Below, one piece after another: positions 55,150-64,000 of a stretch of DNA of 64,000 nt. The stretch is taken from the NCBI GenBank assembly GCA_030280995.1, contig JASXTE010000002.1, positions 1,511,501 to 1,575,500 on the forward strand. Direction: 5' to 3'. Position 1 is the stretch's first letter, and the number at the start of each line of letters is the position of its first letter. This DNA is from Hemileia vastatrix (taxonomy: Eukaryota > Basidiomycota > Pucciniomycetes > Pucciniales > Zaghouaniaceae). A model generated the notes under the pieces. The model searched no databases and was not told the DNA's origin. It worked only from the letters and a program-made list of their open reading frames with translations. The translations under genes and the position numbers were made by a program.

Positions 55150-56739
55150 CATAAAATGACAGAGTGTACTCTATTTTTTAGCCGAAGAACAGTGTTCACT
55201 ATTGATTTAACACCACTTTGACACCCTCTCCACCACTAAGCACACCTCTTTCTTACTCTGCATCCCTTTCCTTTCAATTTACACCCCTCACCCTTTGATC
55301 ACCATCCTGATACATTTGCTGCAATCTCAAAAATTCTGAGCCCAATTTTCAGTCCCTCCCCTCCCTTACACTGCCCTCTCAATCTTTACTTTGCCCCACC
55401 CCTTTAGCTTCACTCCTTACCTCTCTTCACCCCTCTTGCACCCCATCCCTTCCAACTCACATTCGACTCTTTTATTTTGACCTCAAATATGTCCCACTCC
55501 TTTTGTAACCTACCCAACCCTTTCGCTTCCAACATCAAAATTATCACTTCCCACCCCAACTATTTCCCCTCAACAACAATCCACCATTTCACTTTTAATC
55601 CCACCCCTTTTACTTTCCAATTCACCTCTTTTACTCCCTATGGAGTAAAAGGGGTGGGAAGGCAAGTAAAAGGAGTGAGATCGAAGCAGATGGAGTGGAG
55701 AGGGAGTAAGAAGGGTGCAAGGAAGAGGAAAAGGAGTATGCTTTGATGAGTTTGGATGAGGAGTGATGGTGAGGGGAGCACCAGGAGTTGAGAGGGGAGA
55801 TTACTAGTGAGAGTAAAGAAAGATACAATAGAGAAAGAGAATGTTAACAAGAAGGATAATGGGATGGAAAAGTGAGGGGAGGAAAGTAGTGGGAAGGATA
55901 ATTTTAACACAACATAAAAAACAACAAAATATATAATATATATTATAAGGCTTGGAAATTATAATTGTTTAAACCCCTTCAAAAACATTTATTAATGTTA
56001 CAAATTTTTTATTAGTTTTATGTTTTATTCTCATATAATTTCTACCTTGATTTTCTTCATATTATGGAAGTAATGGAGAGGTAGTTTCTTAAAAAAATTT
56101 TACCACTATATATTTTTTACTTGTTAAAATATGGTATATATATCAATTTTAAAAAATCGACCCTTTAACTGAAATTATTCTAACTTCATTTTGAAGAGTT
56201 CTGTACCTTCCAGAATTATTTTCAAGTTTTATAAAGATTTAATAATATCAATTTATTGAATGTGATCATATATATATATATATATATATATATTTGAAAT
56301 ATTTGCTGATAAAAGTTTGTTGAAAAATATTACTTTAATAAGTATTTATATCATGAATAATTTCTTATAATAGTGTATTATGTCTGCAAATATTCATAGA
56401 TGAAATATATTGTTAAATTATGTGAAATATACAATAATGCAGCTCATATGAGAAGTTTTTAAGAATAAAAACAAAACATAATATTTCAAAATATTATACA
56501 TCAGCAATCCAAGGTTGGTAGTGCAGTTCACTTTTTCAATATTCCTTGAAAAACCACTGTAATTTAAGCCTCAATATTTTTTGCACTTTTGATAATCTGT
56601 CCTTCAATAAATGTTCAAATCTACTTCAATATTTTTTTATGATTGTTTCAGCACAGTCTCATTGTGTACTTAATTTGATATGATTTTGGGTTCAAGGTTG
56701 CAGACTTTCTAGCAAGTCCACGCCCCATATTCTGTGGTA
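55150..56739 (-). mobile_element. Large non-autonomous palindrome-ended element, copy B
   Basis: Its right end at about 56688-56739 is GGGTTCAAGGTTGCAGACTT, TCTAGCAAGTCC, then CCCCATATTCTGTGGTA, the inverted form of the end at 61815. Inward (minus sense) it parallels copy C: AAAAAATATTGA, TTGAACATTTA-TTGAAG, an AT-rich part, then a C-rich block (plus-strand G-rich 55650-55890), a hairpin TTTTACTCC-CTAT-GGAGTAAAA at 55629-55650, a G-rich block (plus-strand C-rich 55205-55628) and a degenerate palindrome at 55160-55200. No genes. The left end is an estimate. Confidence 0.55.
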
Positions 56740-57303
56740 ATATAAAAAAATAAAAATAAAAAGATTGATTGTATTACCAATCACCTCAAAACGTTTACCT
56801 TACTTGTCTCTCTTGAAAGATGGACTCAGAAACATGTAACATTACGTAAATTAGTCACTTGTGTGATTTTAAAAAGCTTATCCCATGTAGTGAATTCCTT
56901 TAAATAACAATAGGAGGTATCAAAAATGGTAAATAACCCATTAGAAAATCACTTTTTTTTTTACCAATCAAATCAATAAAAAATAAATTTTCAATCATGA
57001 TATTTTTTTTACTCCTAAGACCCCTTCTTTTTGATGAGTTAAAGTGGATTGTAATTCCTTTTTTTTTTGTCTATGGCTAGAAACAAATCTAATACACTTC
57101 CATATTTTCCATGTTTAAGACTCCCAAATAATAATAATAACTTCTTGTAAAGACTAGGTTTTTTTGAGTATTCCTCAAACTATATTATAATTATATACCA
57201 TTATTTGACCTTCTCCTCACTTTTTTCACTTCATAGTTATTTCATAACATTACAGCTCTCTCATTTATAATAAAACTATTTAATAACCATAAAAACACTA
57301 AAT
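56740..57303. other. AT-rich spacer, possible decayed MITE
   Basis: No gene. AATAGGAGGTATCAAAAATGG at 56911-56931 resembles a damaged Harbinger end, but a convincing partner end was not found. Confidence 0.35.
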
Positions 57304-57306
57304 AAT

Positions 57307-57506
57307 AGGGGGTATCAAAGATAGAAATATTCCATTTCAAAATATCCCTTTTTTCCACCAAATTAACCATGATTATTTTTTAAAATATGTCATATTGTGC
57401 TCCCAAAACACCTATTTACTTAGAATCAATTCCAAGTTTTTGGCTTCCTTTTTGTGTTTTGAAATACCATTTAAATAATTACAAATTTCTCACTTTGATA
57501 CCCCCT
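57307..57506. mobile_element. 200-bp Harbinger MITE, copy b
   Basis: Ends AGGGGGTATCAAAGATAGA and TCTCACTTTGATACCCCCT, flanked by AAT on both sides (57304-57306, 57507-57509). Internally it matches the reverse complement of 53575-53774 (for example ACCATGATTATTTTTTAAAA against TTTTAAAAAATAATCATGGT), with exactly the same length. Confidence 0.9.
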
Positions 57507-57532
57507 AATAATAATAATAATGAATAAAAAAT

Positions 57533-57721
57533 AGGGGTACAAAAGTTTTCAAATATCAGTTTCTTAATCCAATGTGAAATTTTGGATTTTGAAAAATTTT
57601 GAAATCAGTTTTCTAAAATCTAGAATCCCAAGGGCTAGTGGATTTTGAATTAAGATTCAACACCCAAATCCTACAAAAAGTTAAATTGGGGATGATTAGG
57701 GAGTCTCAAACATTACCCCCT
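57533..57721. mobile_element. Short Harbinger-derived element, diverged
   Basis: Starts AGGGGTACAAAAGTTT and ends AAACATTACCCCCT, a diverged form of the same termini. It includes AAGGGCTAGTGGATTTTGAA, one arm of the palindrome near the right end of Harbinger copy 1. Flanks AAT and ATG share only two bases. Confidence 0.5.
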
Positions 57722-58137
57722 ATGTCACAAAAAAAAGTTCCAAATCAGCTATCCAAAAATGAAATACACCTTCTCTGGACAGGTGTATTCTGAAAGTGTA
57801 TTTTCCCCCCAAACATGCCTTATTTTGAGTTAAAAAAAGTCATCAAAACACTTCCCTTCTTAATCATGATGAGTCAGCACTGGGTAAAAATATGCCACCA
57901 TCTTAGTTTTTTTTTCTCCCACCTATTCCTTGAGGGCCAATTCATGCATGGTAAATATGTGACTTAATAGCACTTAATCAATCCCTTCATCATACACTTG
58001 CTCTTAATATTCATCATCATTCAATTTTGTCACAATTAATTTCCCCAGTTTACCAGTTTCTTCCATTTTGGTTCAGCTCACAGCGTTGAAGTCACATAAC
58101 ATTTCTATGATTCTGTCTCAATATGATATCTCACAAA

Positions 58138-58494
58138 GGGGAAAAAAATATTGAACTAGATGTCTAGTTCAGTTTTGTGACCTTATTCCATTCCTAGGTA
58201 CATTTTTGTGACAAGCCATTGAATGTCACTTTTTGAGCCCACCTTATTTTTGGCCTTTGGAAGAGGACTAAGGTGGTGTGGTATGAGTATGATTGTAAGA
58301 GAAGGGGGGGGAGGTTCCAATAGAATTTTTGGATGAATCCATGAAGATGAGAGGAAATGAGCCAAGGAGATGCCAATGTCAGAAAAGCAAAAAAATAAGG
58401 TGGGTTCAAATAGGGTCACTCCACAGATCAGACCCAGAGTCATACCCTACATCCAAAAACTGAACTATAAATCTAGTTCAAGGATTTCCCCCCC
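58138..58494. mobile_element. 357-bp foldback MITE with long inverted ends
   Basis: Left end GGGGAAAAAAATATTGAACT, then AGATGTCTAGTTCAGTTTTG; right end CAAAAACTGAACTATAAATC, TAGTTCAAGGATTTCCCC. The interior continues the inverted match: CCCACCTTATTTTTGG (58239-58254) against a reverse-complement AAAAAATAAGGTGGGTT (58389-58405). Each end itself contains a palindrome (TTGAACTAGA-TCTAGTTCA). A target duplication was not evident. Confidence 0.65.
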
Positions 58495-59692
58495 TGTGTC
58501 ATCTTCTCTTCATCTCTCACTTGCATCACTCTTTTTTTATTTACTCACTAATTGAATTTTTTTGTCTTGTTTTCTTTTTCTTTCTTTAAATTTTTTTTTG
58601 ATTCTATTGCTGATTGAACTGTTCTTTTGTCTCCTTTCCACCCCTTTTTTTTGATCCTCAATCAGTTTTGTTCTCTTTTAATGAATTTTTTTGGGAGGTT
58701 TTTTTGGATCACTTCTAGATTTTTCCTCTTTTTTTTGCATTTTTTTTATGAAATGCTTTGGGATCATTTGGAATTGATTCAGAAACATTATATGAAATTT
58801 TTTTAAAATTATTTTTATGTGATTTTGGGCACTTTTTAGCCTTTCTTTTTCTTTTCTTTTTTTTTTACTGAAATGCTTTGGAATCATTTGGAATTGATTC
58901 AATAATGTTTTTCAAGAGTTTTTCTGTTGTTTTTAAGGTATTTTTTGGTAATTCTCTAGCAACTTTTGGTGCACTTTTTTTGGACCATTTTGGGGTGATT
59001 TTGGGGAAGTCTTTTGAGCATCATTCAGGAACTTTTGGTGGCATTTTATGGGGGGGGAGGTTTGGGTAACTTTTTGGTAAATTCCTTCACTAATTTTTTG
59101 AGACTTTTTCTTTCAGGTGGTTTGACAAAAGCTTTTTTAGTATGTTATATCTAATTTTAATTATATTTTTTTCACTTAGATTAATTTTTTTCTTCACATT
59201 TTATAGATAAAAATGACTGAAAATTAAGAGTTGGTCAACTGGATTGATAAGGTAAGAAAAGAGGGTAATGTGAAAAGTAAAACTTAAAGTAGGAAAAAAA
59301 GTATGGGGTCTAATATTGGTTTAATTACTTAAATTGATGAGCCATTAGACCATGTTGTTGTATAATAATCATCAAGGTGATTTTTTTTTCTTCATCAGTT
59401 TCATGTATACACTTGCGGTATGATTTCATTAATTTTGGTAAAAGACAATTTCCATTCACTTTTCTAGATGAATCCTCATTAATATAAATTTTTAACTATC
59501 TTATATGCCTTTTTTATATGTTAATTTTTTCAATCAGCATAAAATTTGGAAATATAGACTCCTACTTCAAAAAAACTTAAGGAAGGGTATGGCCCATCTT
59601 TTTTTTTGACTTGGAAAAAATTTGGTAATCCCCACTCCCTGCTATATTCAATAGCAGGGGAGGGTATTTCAAAAATAATTAAATATATAAAT
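58495..59692. other. T-rich region with short direct repeats
   Basis: No gene. ATGCTTTGGxATCATTTGGAATTGATTCA occurs at 58751-58780 and 58871-58900, 120 bp apart, within a T-rich, G-containing stretch of related short units to about 59070. 59630-59672 (CCCTGCTATATTCAATAGCA, then GGGGAGGGTAT) resembles the internal repeats of the Harbinger elements and may be a relic of an older copy. Confidence 0.45.
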
Positions 59693-60029
59693 AGGGGGTA
59701 TCAATGTTGACCGATCCGCAATTAAATTAATTGCGGAAAATAATCTGCATACCCCAATTATCTTCCGCAATTATTTTTGCTAATAATTGGGTTATTAGAC
59801 ACTTTACGTGTCAATGTTCACCTCTTATCCGACATTTATTTACTCAATTTTCCATAACCACATCTTGGACAACTTTCTGGATATCCCAGCCTTCTACCTT
59901 GCTGCGCACTTCCATTCTCATCCCATCCGCTCAGAATTTCTCCCCATTTCATCTATTTTATTCTGCTCCTTTTCATCTCGCTATCTCATCTGCTTGTTTC
60001 TGCTCCTTTTCATCTTAATTTATAATAAC

Positions 60030-61414
60030 ATGCCTCGTCATCCTAGATCTTCTCAAAGGCAGCTATCACCCAGTTGTTCTTCAATTCCCACTACTTCCTC
60101 TTTTCCCCGCTCAGCCGAGAAATCAAAGACCGTTCAATTAAAAAAAGATGAACATCTCATTCTTATCAACTGGCTGAAAACCAAATCTAACTATGATTCT
60201 TGTTTTGGTACTGAGTATGCCACTAAAGTAGGACGGCCCCCCGCATCAAAAGTTAATGGCTATCTTCTAACGGCAAATGAATTACGGAATAAGACCAAGG
60301 GAAGGATTGATCTTTTGCCTAAACAGATGTCTGAACGCTTCAAGCATTATCGAGCAAAATACAAGAAGGCAAAGGCTCTTTCATCTTCCACTGGTTTTAG
60401 GGTTACTGACATTGATATAACTAAGGGTATAAAATCCATAGACAATAAACTTGATTCTTTATGTCCTTACTTTAAAGAGATGGATGCAATTTTTGGAGAG
60501 CGAGCCGATGTTAATCCTGTAAACATGTTGGATGGAGAAGATCCTATCTCCGAACATGATGTCGAAGCAAATCTTTTCCCATCCTCTTCCTCCACTCAAG
60601 CCTCCCCTCTTCTAAATTCTACAAATCTAGATAGCTTTGCTATTGATCCTATTGGCGATTTAACCCAACCCAATCTAACTCAGGTCTGTTTCTTTTATCT
60701 TATCAATTCTATTTTTTTATTTACTTATATTTTTCTTATTTCTTAAAAGGCTGATGAACAAACCCAGGATCCTCAATCAACTGAGTCTGAAGCTAGTGAC
60801 AATGATGAGGAGGAAAATGCTACGTTGAACAAAAAGAGAAGGGCTTTTTCCTCTCCCAAAGAAGACGAAAAAGTGATACTTCATCACAAACACCTTTTTC
60901 TTCGATGGAACAGTTTTTAGAGAAACGTGATGCTGGTAAGTGATATCATACCTCTTATTACTTTACTCTGCTTTTCTTCTACTTTATGTTAATTTTTATT
61001 CTCACTCTAGAACAAGTGGAAGTTGCTAAAGAGACACTGAGCTTTGAAAAGAAGAAATACGAGCTCTCTTTAAGGAGGGATGACAGAGTACAAGATTTGG
61101 AAGAGAGGAAGTATGAGCTCTCCTTACGGAAGGATGATCGGATCCGAGATTTGGAGGAGAAGAAGTTTGAGCTCTCTTTACAGAAGGATGGTAGGGCCCA
61201 AGATTTGGAGGAGAAGAAGTTTGAGTTAACTCTTAGTATTGAAAAATCCAAAAATAAGGAAAAAACACTCGAGCATCAAAACTTAATGGAACAGATGAAG
61301 TATAAGCATGATCTCCAAGAAAGTTCTAAAAAGAAAGATTTCTTGATCGAATGCATTAAAGCAAACAAATCTGTTGAAGAAATAGAACGTTTAATGAAAT
61401 TTTTTGTTGACTAG
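60030..61414 (+). pseudogene. Harbinger ORF1, copy 2 (MYB/SANT-like plus coiled coil)
   Basis: Same three-exon structure: 60030-60683, 60750-60935 and 61011-61414. Exon 1 is open and very close to copy 1. Exon 2 is 13 bp shorter than in copy 1, which breaks the frame after NKKRRAF. Exon 3 is open to the natural stop (IERLMKFFVD) and carries one more 18-residue coiled-coil repeat than copy 1 (units ending DLEERKYELSL, DLEEKKFELSL, DLEEKKFELTL). Copy 1 and copy 2 are damaged at different places, so a functional ORF1 must have existed elsewhere. Confidence 0.8.
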
Positions 61415-61554
61415 TTTCTTTTATTTCTTTCACACTTCATGTGTTCATATTTATTTGTACATAAATTTTACAATTATTTTCTGTATTTCTTGAAATATCG
61501 TATTTTAATGATAAATATTCTTTTTTTAAATAAAATTTTCAAGTCTCCTTTGAA

Positions 61555-61812
61555 AATTTGACAATCCCCCACCCCTAGATTTTTTTGAAGTAAGGGGTGG
61601 GTATCACAAAAATTCTTTCATGTCATGAATCTTGAAAGTTTTATATGAAAATTTGGCTTTACTACCCCCTGCATTTTACCGGTATCCTAAAAATTCTTAC
61701 ATGTCAAGAATTTCACAAGTCTTATAAAAAATTTTGGCACAACCCCCCATGGATTTTATTGAAGTAAGGGACGGGTATCACAAAAATATTTACAAGTCAA
61801 AAAAATTCTATA
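61555..61812 (+). repeat. Internal tandem repeats of Harbinger copy 2, truncated
   Basis: Matches 15500-15775 of copy 1 (CCCCCACCCCTAGATTTTTT, AAGTAAGGGGTGGGTATCAC). The array is cut after TTCTATATCT at 61813 by element C. Confidence 0.75.
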
Positions 61813-61814
61813 TC

Positions 61815-63516
61815 TCACCACGCAATATGGGGGGCGGACTTGCTAGCAAGTCCGCAACCTTGAACCCTAATTCATATCTTTTTGTGCCCACATTGAATTA
61901 GTGATGAAACCACCAAGAAAAAATATTGACATTCTGGTGAACTCAATATGAATATAACTTGAACATTTAATGAAGCATAGGAAATAATACTTTGAACAAA
62001 TCTTGAGATATAAAGAATGAGATTTTTTTATAGAAATTTTAATACAGTGCAGATCACACTCAAATTAATCTGAAAAATACATATTTAAAACTATTTAAGC
62101 AGTTTCTTTGCAATTTTTAAAAAAAAGATGAGCAATGTATAGATCCGGAAAGATACCATGTGACATTATTATATAAGTTTCTTTGGCCAGAAATACATGG
62201 AGAAACTATAATTTGAAATATGTCAATTTGTTCATGAAAGGTTATTTTGTGCATTTATATTATTAATTGTATTATTTTCAAGAATTGAAAAAATTATATA
62301 CTTATTTTATAACTAGATAATATTGAATATTATAAATCATTAAAATATCTAAAGAAGGTGCAAAAATCTTAAAAATGTTTATTTCCCCTCTTCTTCAAAA
62401 TTTTCAAAATATTAAAATGTAGATTTTTATTATATTTAAGTAAATGAAGAGAATAAAAGTATAGGAGTTGTGGATTTTTAGGATTCAAGGAATTTCTGTG
62501 CCCACTCTTTGTAAAATATTTTATATATTTTATATTTTTTGTATATTTGTATTACTATCTTCTTTTATTGTCTTTTTTTACTCCCTCTCAAGAATACCCA
62601 CTCTTTTCCCTTTGAAATATTTCTTTATCCTCACCTCATCCTTCTCCCCAACCTTTTCACTCCCTTTGTCATCATTTTCAACCCCTATCCACATTTTCCT
62701 CTCCCTCTCCACACCTCTCTACCCCTCTCCTCTCCTCTCCTTCCAGTTCGCTTACCTCCCCATTTCTCCCTAACACTTTATTTTTATATACAGAAATAGC
62801 GACTGGGTTGAAAGGGAGGAAATTGGGGTTCAAGAATTGTGGAGGCGAGGTAAAGGGGAGGAATGGGGCTACAAGGGTTGGAAAGGCTGGAGAGAGGGGT
62901 GAGGAAGGATATATGGGGTAGCAAAAAGGTTGGGAAAGAGTTGGAAGGGAAGATTAAGGGTTCCGAGGCATTTTAAATGAAGAAAAGGGTCTGGGAGAGG
63001 TTGAGAGGGGTGAAATGGGGATCAAAAGAGGATGGCATACAATGGGGCTGGGAGGATAGCGAAAGGCATGGGGAGAGAAGACAAGCATGTGTTGATAGAA
63101 TTGAAAGGGATGGAGATTGGTGCAAACAGAGTGTGAAAATAGGAGGATGAACTCTGTTCTTCGGGCGAAGAACAGAGTTCACTTCCATAAAATATTAGCT
63201 GAAACATAGTTTTCAATTCTGTAAAAACAGTTGAGAAGACAAGCATGTGTTGATAGAATTGAAAGGGATGGAGATTGGTGCAAACAGAGTGTGAAAATAG
63301 GAGGATGAACTCTGTTCTTCGGGCGAAGAACAGAGTTCACTTCCATAAAATATTAGCTGAAACATAGTTTTCAATTCTGTAAAAACAGTTGAGAAGACAA
63401 GCATGTGTTGATAGAATTGAAAGGGATGGAGATTGGTGCAAACAGAGTGTGAAAATAGGAGGATGAACTCTGTTCTTTGGGCGAAGAACAGAGTTCACTT
63501 CCATAAAATATTAGCT
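61815..63516 (+). mobile_element. Large non-autonomous palindrome-ended element, copy C
   Basis: Left end CACCACGCAATATGGGGGG, then the 18-base palindrome GGACTTGCTAGCAAGTCC (61835-61852) and GCAACCTTGAACCC. The order inward is AT-rich (61870-62560), C-rich (62580-62790), G-rich (62800-63075) and a hairpin tandem array (63075-63516). No genes; the open frames in the C-rich and G-rich parts are composition effects. The right end is not certain; no matching CCCCATATTG...GTGGTG end is visible before the window closes. Confidence 0.55.
63075..63516. repeat. 158-bp tandem repeat, 2.8 copies, each with a perfect palindrome
   Basis: Units start at 63075, 63233 and 63391 (GAGAAGACAAGCATGTGTTG) and are almost identical; the third stops after ATATTAGCT at 63516. 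Each contains GAACTCTGTTCTTCG-GG-CGAAGAACAGAGTTC (63149-63180 and +158, +316); the third has one C to T change that breaks one pair. Confidence 0.95.
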
Positions 63517-63523
63517 TGTGGGT

Positions 63524-63778
63524 AAAGAGAGGTGAAGGGGGGGGGGTTTGAGGCGCCAAAAGAGAGGTGAAGGGGGGGGGGTTTGAGGGACATAAAGAGA
63601 GGGGAAGGGGGGAGTATTGAAGCACCTAAAAAGAGGGGAAAGGGGGTGATGAGGGACCTAAAGAGGGGGGAAAGGGGGGATTTGAGGCAACTAAAAAGGG
63701 GGTAAAAAGGGGGTCAGAGACAGGTAAAGAGAGGGAAAAAGGGGGGCCTTGAGGATCATAAAGAGAGGTGAAGGAGAG
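63524..63778 (+). repeat. G-rich minisatellite, about 8 units of 33-36 bp
   Basis: Degenerate units of the form AAAGAGAGGTGAAGGGGGGG followed by TTTGAGG and a few variable bases. G runs of 5-10 recur in every unit. Located between the hairpin array and the A-rich block at the right edge. Confidence 0.85.
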
Positions 63779-63899
63779 AAAAAAAACAAAAAAATAAAAA
63801 GATAAAAAAGAGAAAAAAGCAAAACAAAAATTAGTTTACCCTAGAACAAAAATAATAGAAGCACTTACAAAAAAAACAAAAAAACCAAAAAAAAAAGCA

Positions 63900-63930
<31 letters not shown>

Positions 63931-64000
63931 AATCATGATTAGCAAATAAAAAACCATGAAAAAAGAAAAAAAATGACCTACCTGGTGAGTTGAGTTGAGA
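63779..64000. other. A-rich block resuming Harbinger copy 2
   Basis: Runs of A with short interruptions, then ATGACCTACCTGGTGAGTTG, corresponding to ATGACTTACCTGGAGAGATG at 17807-17826 in copy 1. No gene in the visible part. Confidence 0.6.

Larger units (their letters stand above)
59693..64000. mobile_element. PIF/Harbinger-type transposon, copy 2 (runs off the window)
   Basis: Left terminus AGGGGGTATCAATGTTGACC at 59693, preceded by AAT. It is nearly identical to copy 1 through ORF1 and the internal tandem repeats to about 61812, then interrupted by the palindrome-ended element C. Sequence like copy 1 around 17700-17830 reappears at 63780-64000 (CACTTACAAAAAAAA, ATGACCTACCTGG). The Tet-like region of copy 1 has no counterpart in this interval, so it is absent or displaced. 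The transposase would lie right of the window. Confidence 0.85.

Noticed and set aside
55477..55910. Pro/Ser/Leu-rich open frames in element B
   Set aside because: Produced by C-rich sequence on one strand and its mirror; not conserved as frames with copy C.
56911..57130. A third Harbinger MITE starting AGGAGGTATCAAAAATGG
   Set aside because: No matching right end or target duplication could be recognised, and the interior does not align with the 200-bp copies.
62468..63625. Open frames in the C-rich and G-rich parts of element C
   Set aside because: They follow the strand composition and the 158-bp repeat; no motif.
1..64000. CRISPR arrays or prokaryotic operons
   Set aside because: No regular short repeats with unique spacers; introns and retrotransposons show a eukaryotic genome.

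Overview
This is a stretch of an AT-rich eukaryotic genome, very probably a basidiomycete fungus and most likely a rust (Pucciniales). The evidence is spliceosomal introns, a Ste7/Fuz7-class MAP kinase kinase of the basidiomycete type, chromodomain Gypsy retrotransposons, Gag proteins with a Cys-rich zinc-cluster-like N-terminus, PIF/Harbinger elements with a MYB/SANT-like second ORF, and a Tet-like 2OG-Fe(II) dioxygenase fragment. The rust assignment is inference. No prokaryotic features, tRNA or rRNA genes were seen.

Layout. 1-8661: a decayed chromodomain Gypsy element (G1) with a solo LTR in its integrase and an antisense ORF between integrase and 3' LTR; G1 itself lies inside a second Gypsy (G2), whose RT end, RNase H, integrase and chromodomain continue to about 10788, followed by its LTR. 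13394-28489: a third Gypsy (G3). Its 5' LTR is split by a 6.1 kb Harbinger element (13641-19755), its gag is split by a solo LTR of its own family (21963-23139, perfect 5-bp target duplication), a 250-bp MITE sits behind its integrase, and its 3' LTR is split by a related LTR (28490 on) that carries another solo LTR (29431-30497). 31484-40181: gag and integrase pieces of further Gypsy elements on both strands, a 1.07 kb hexanucleotide array, and minisatellites. 40188-42602: a decayed intron-containing gene of unknown kind and a Tc1/mariner-like transposase pseudogene. 45763-52213: the only apparent single-copy host genes, an unrecognised 4-exon gene and an 8-exon MAPKK, both on the minus strand. 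52500-64000: MITEs, two copies of a large palindrome-ended non-autonomous element with a C-rich to G-rich strand switch, and a second Harbinger copy that runs off the window.

The most interesting unit is the Harbinger element at 13641-19755. Between its two standard genes (MYB/SANT-like plus coiled-coil protein on the plus strand, DDE transposase on the minus strand) it carries a third gene fragment on the minus strand resembling fungal Tet/JBP-like dioxygenases. If that holds, a mobile element here carries an enzyme able to act on modified DNA bases. Both standard genes are damaged in this copy. ORF1 is also frameshifted in the second copy, and the transposase of that copy lies outside the window. 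Small MITEs with the same termini (two exactly 200 bp, in opposite orientation) show the family was mobilised in trans.

The MAPKK is expected to be the Ste7-position kinase of the pheromone/filamentation MAPK cascade. Its exons join in phase into an apparently intact 439-residue protein. Most other coding regions are transposon-derived and carry stops, frameshifts or deletions. Exact ends of several LTRs and large elements could not be fixed by eye.
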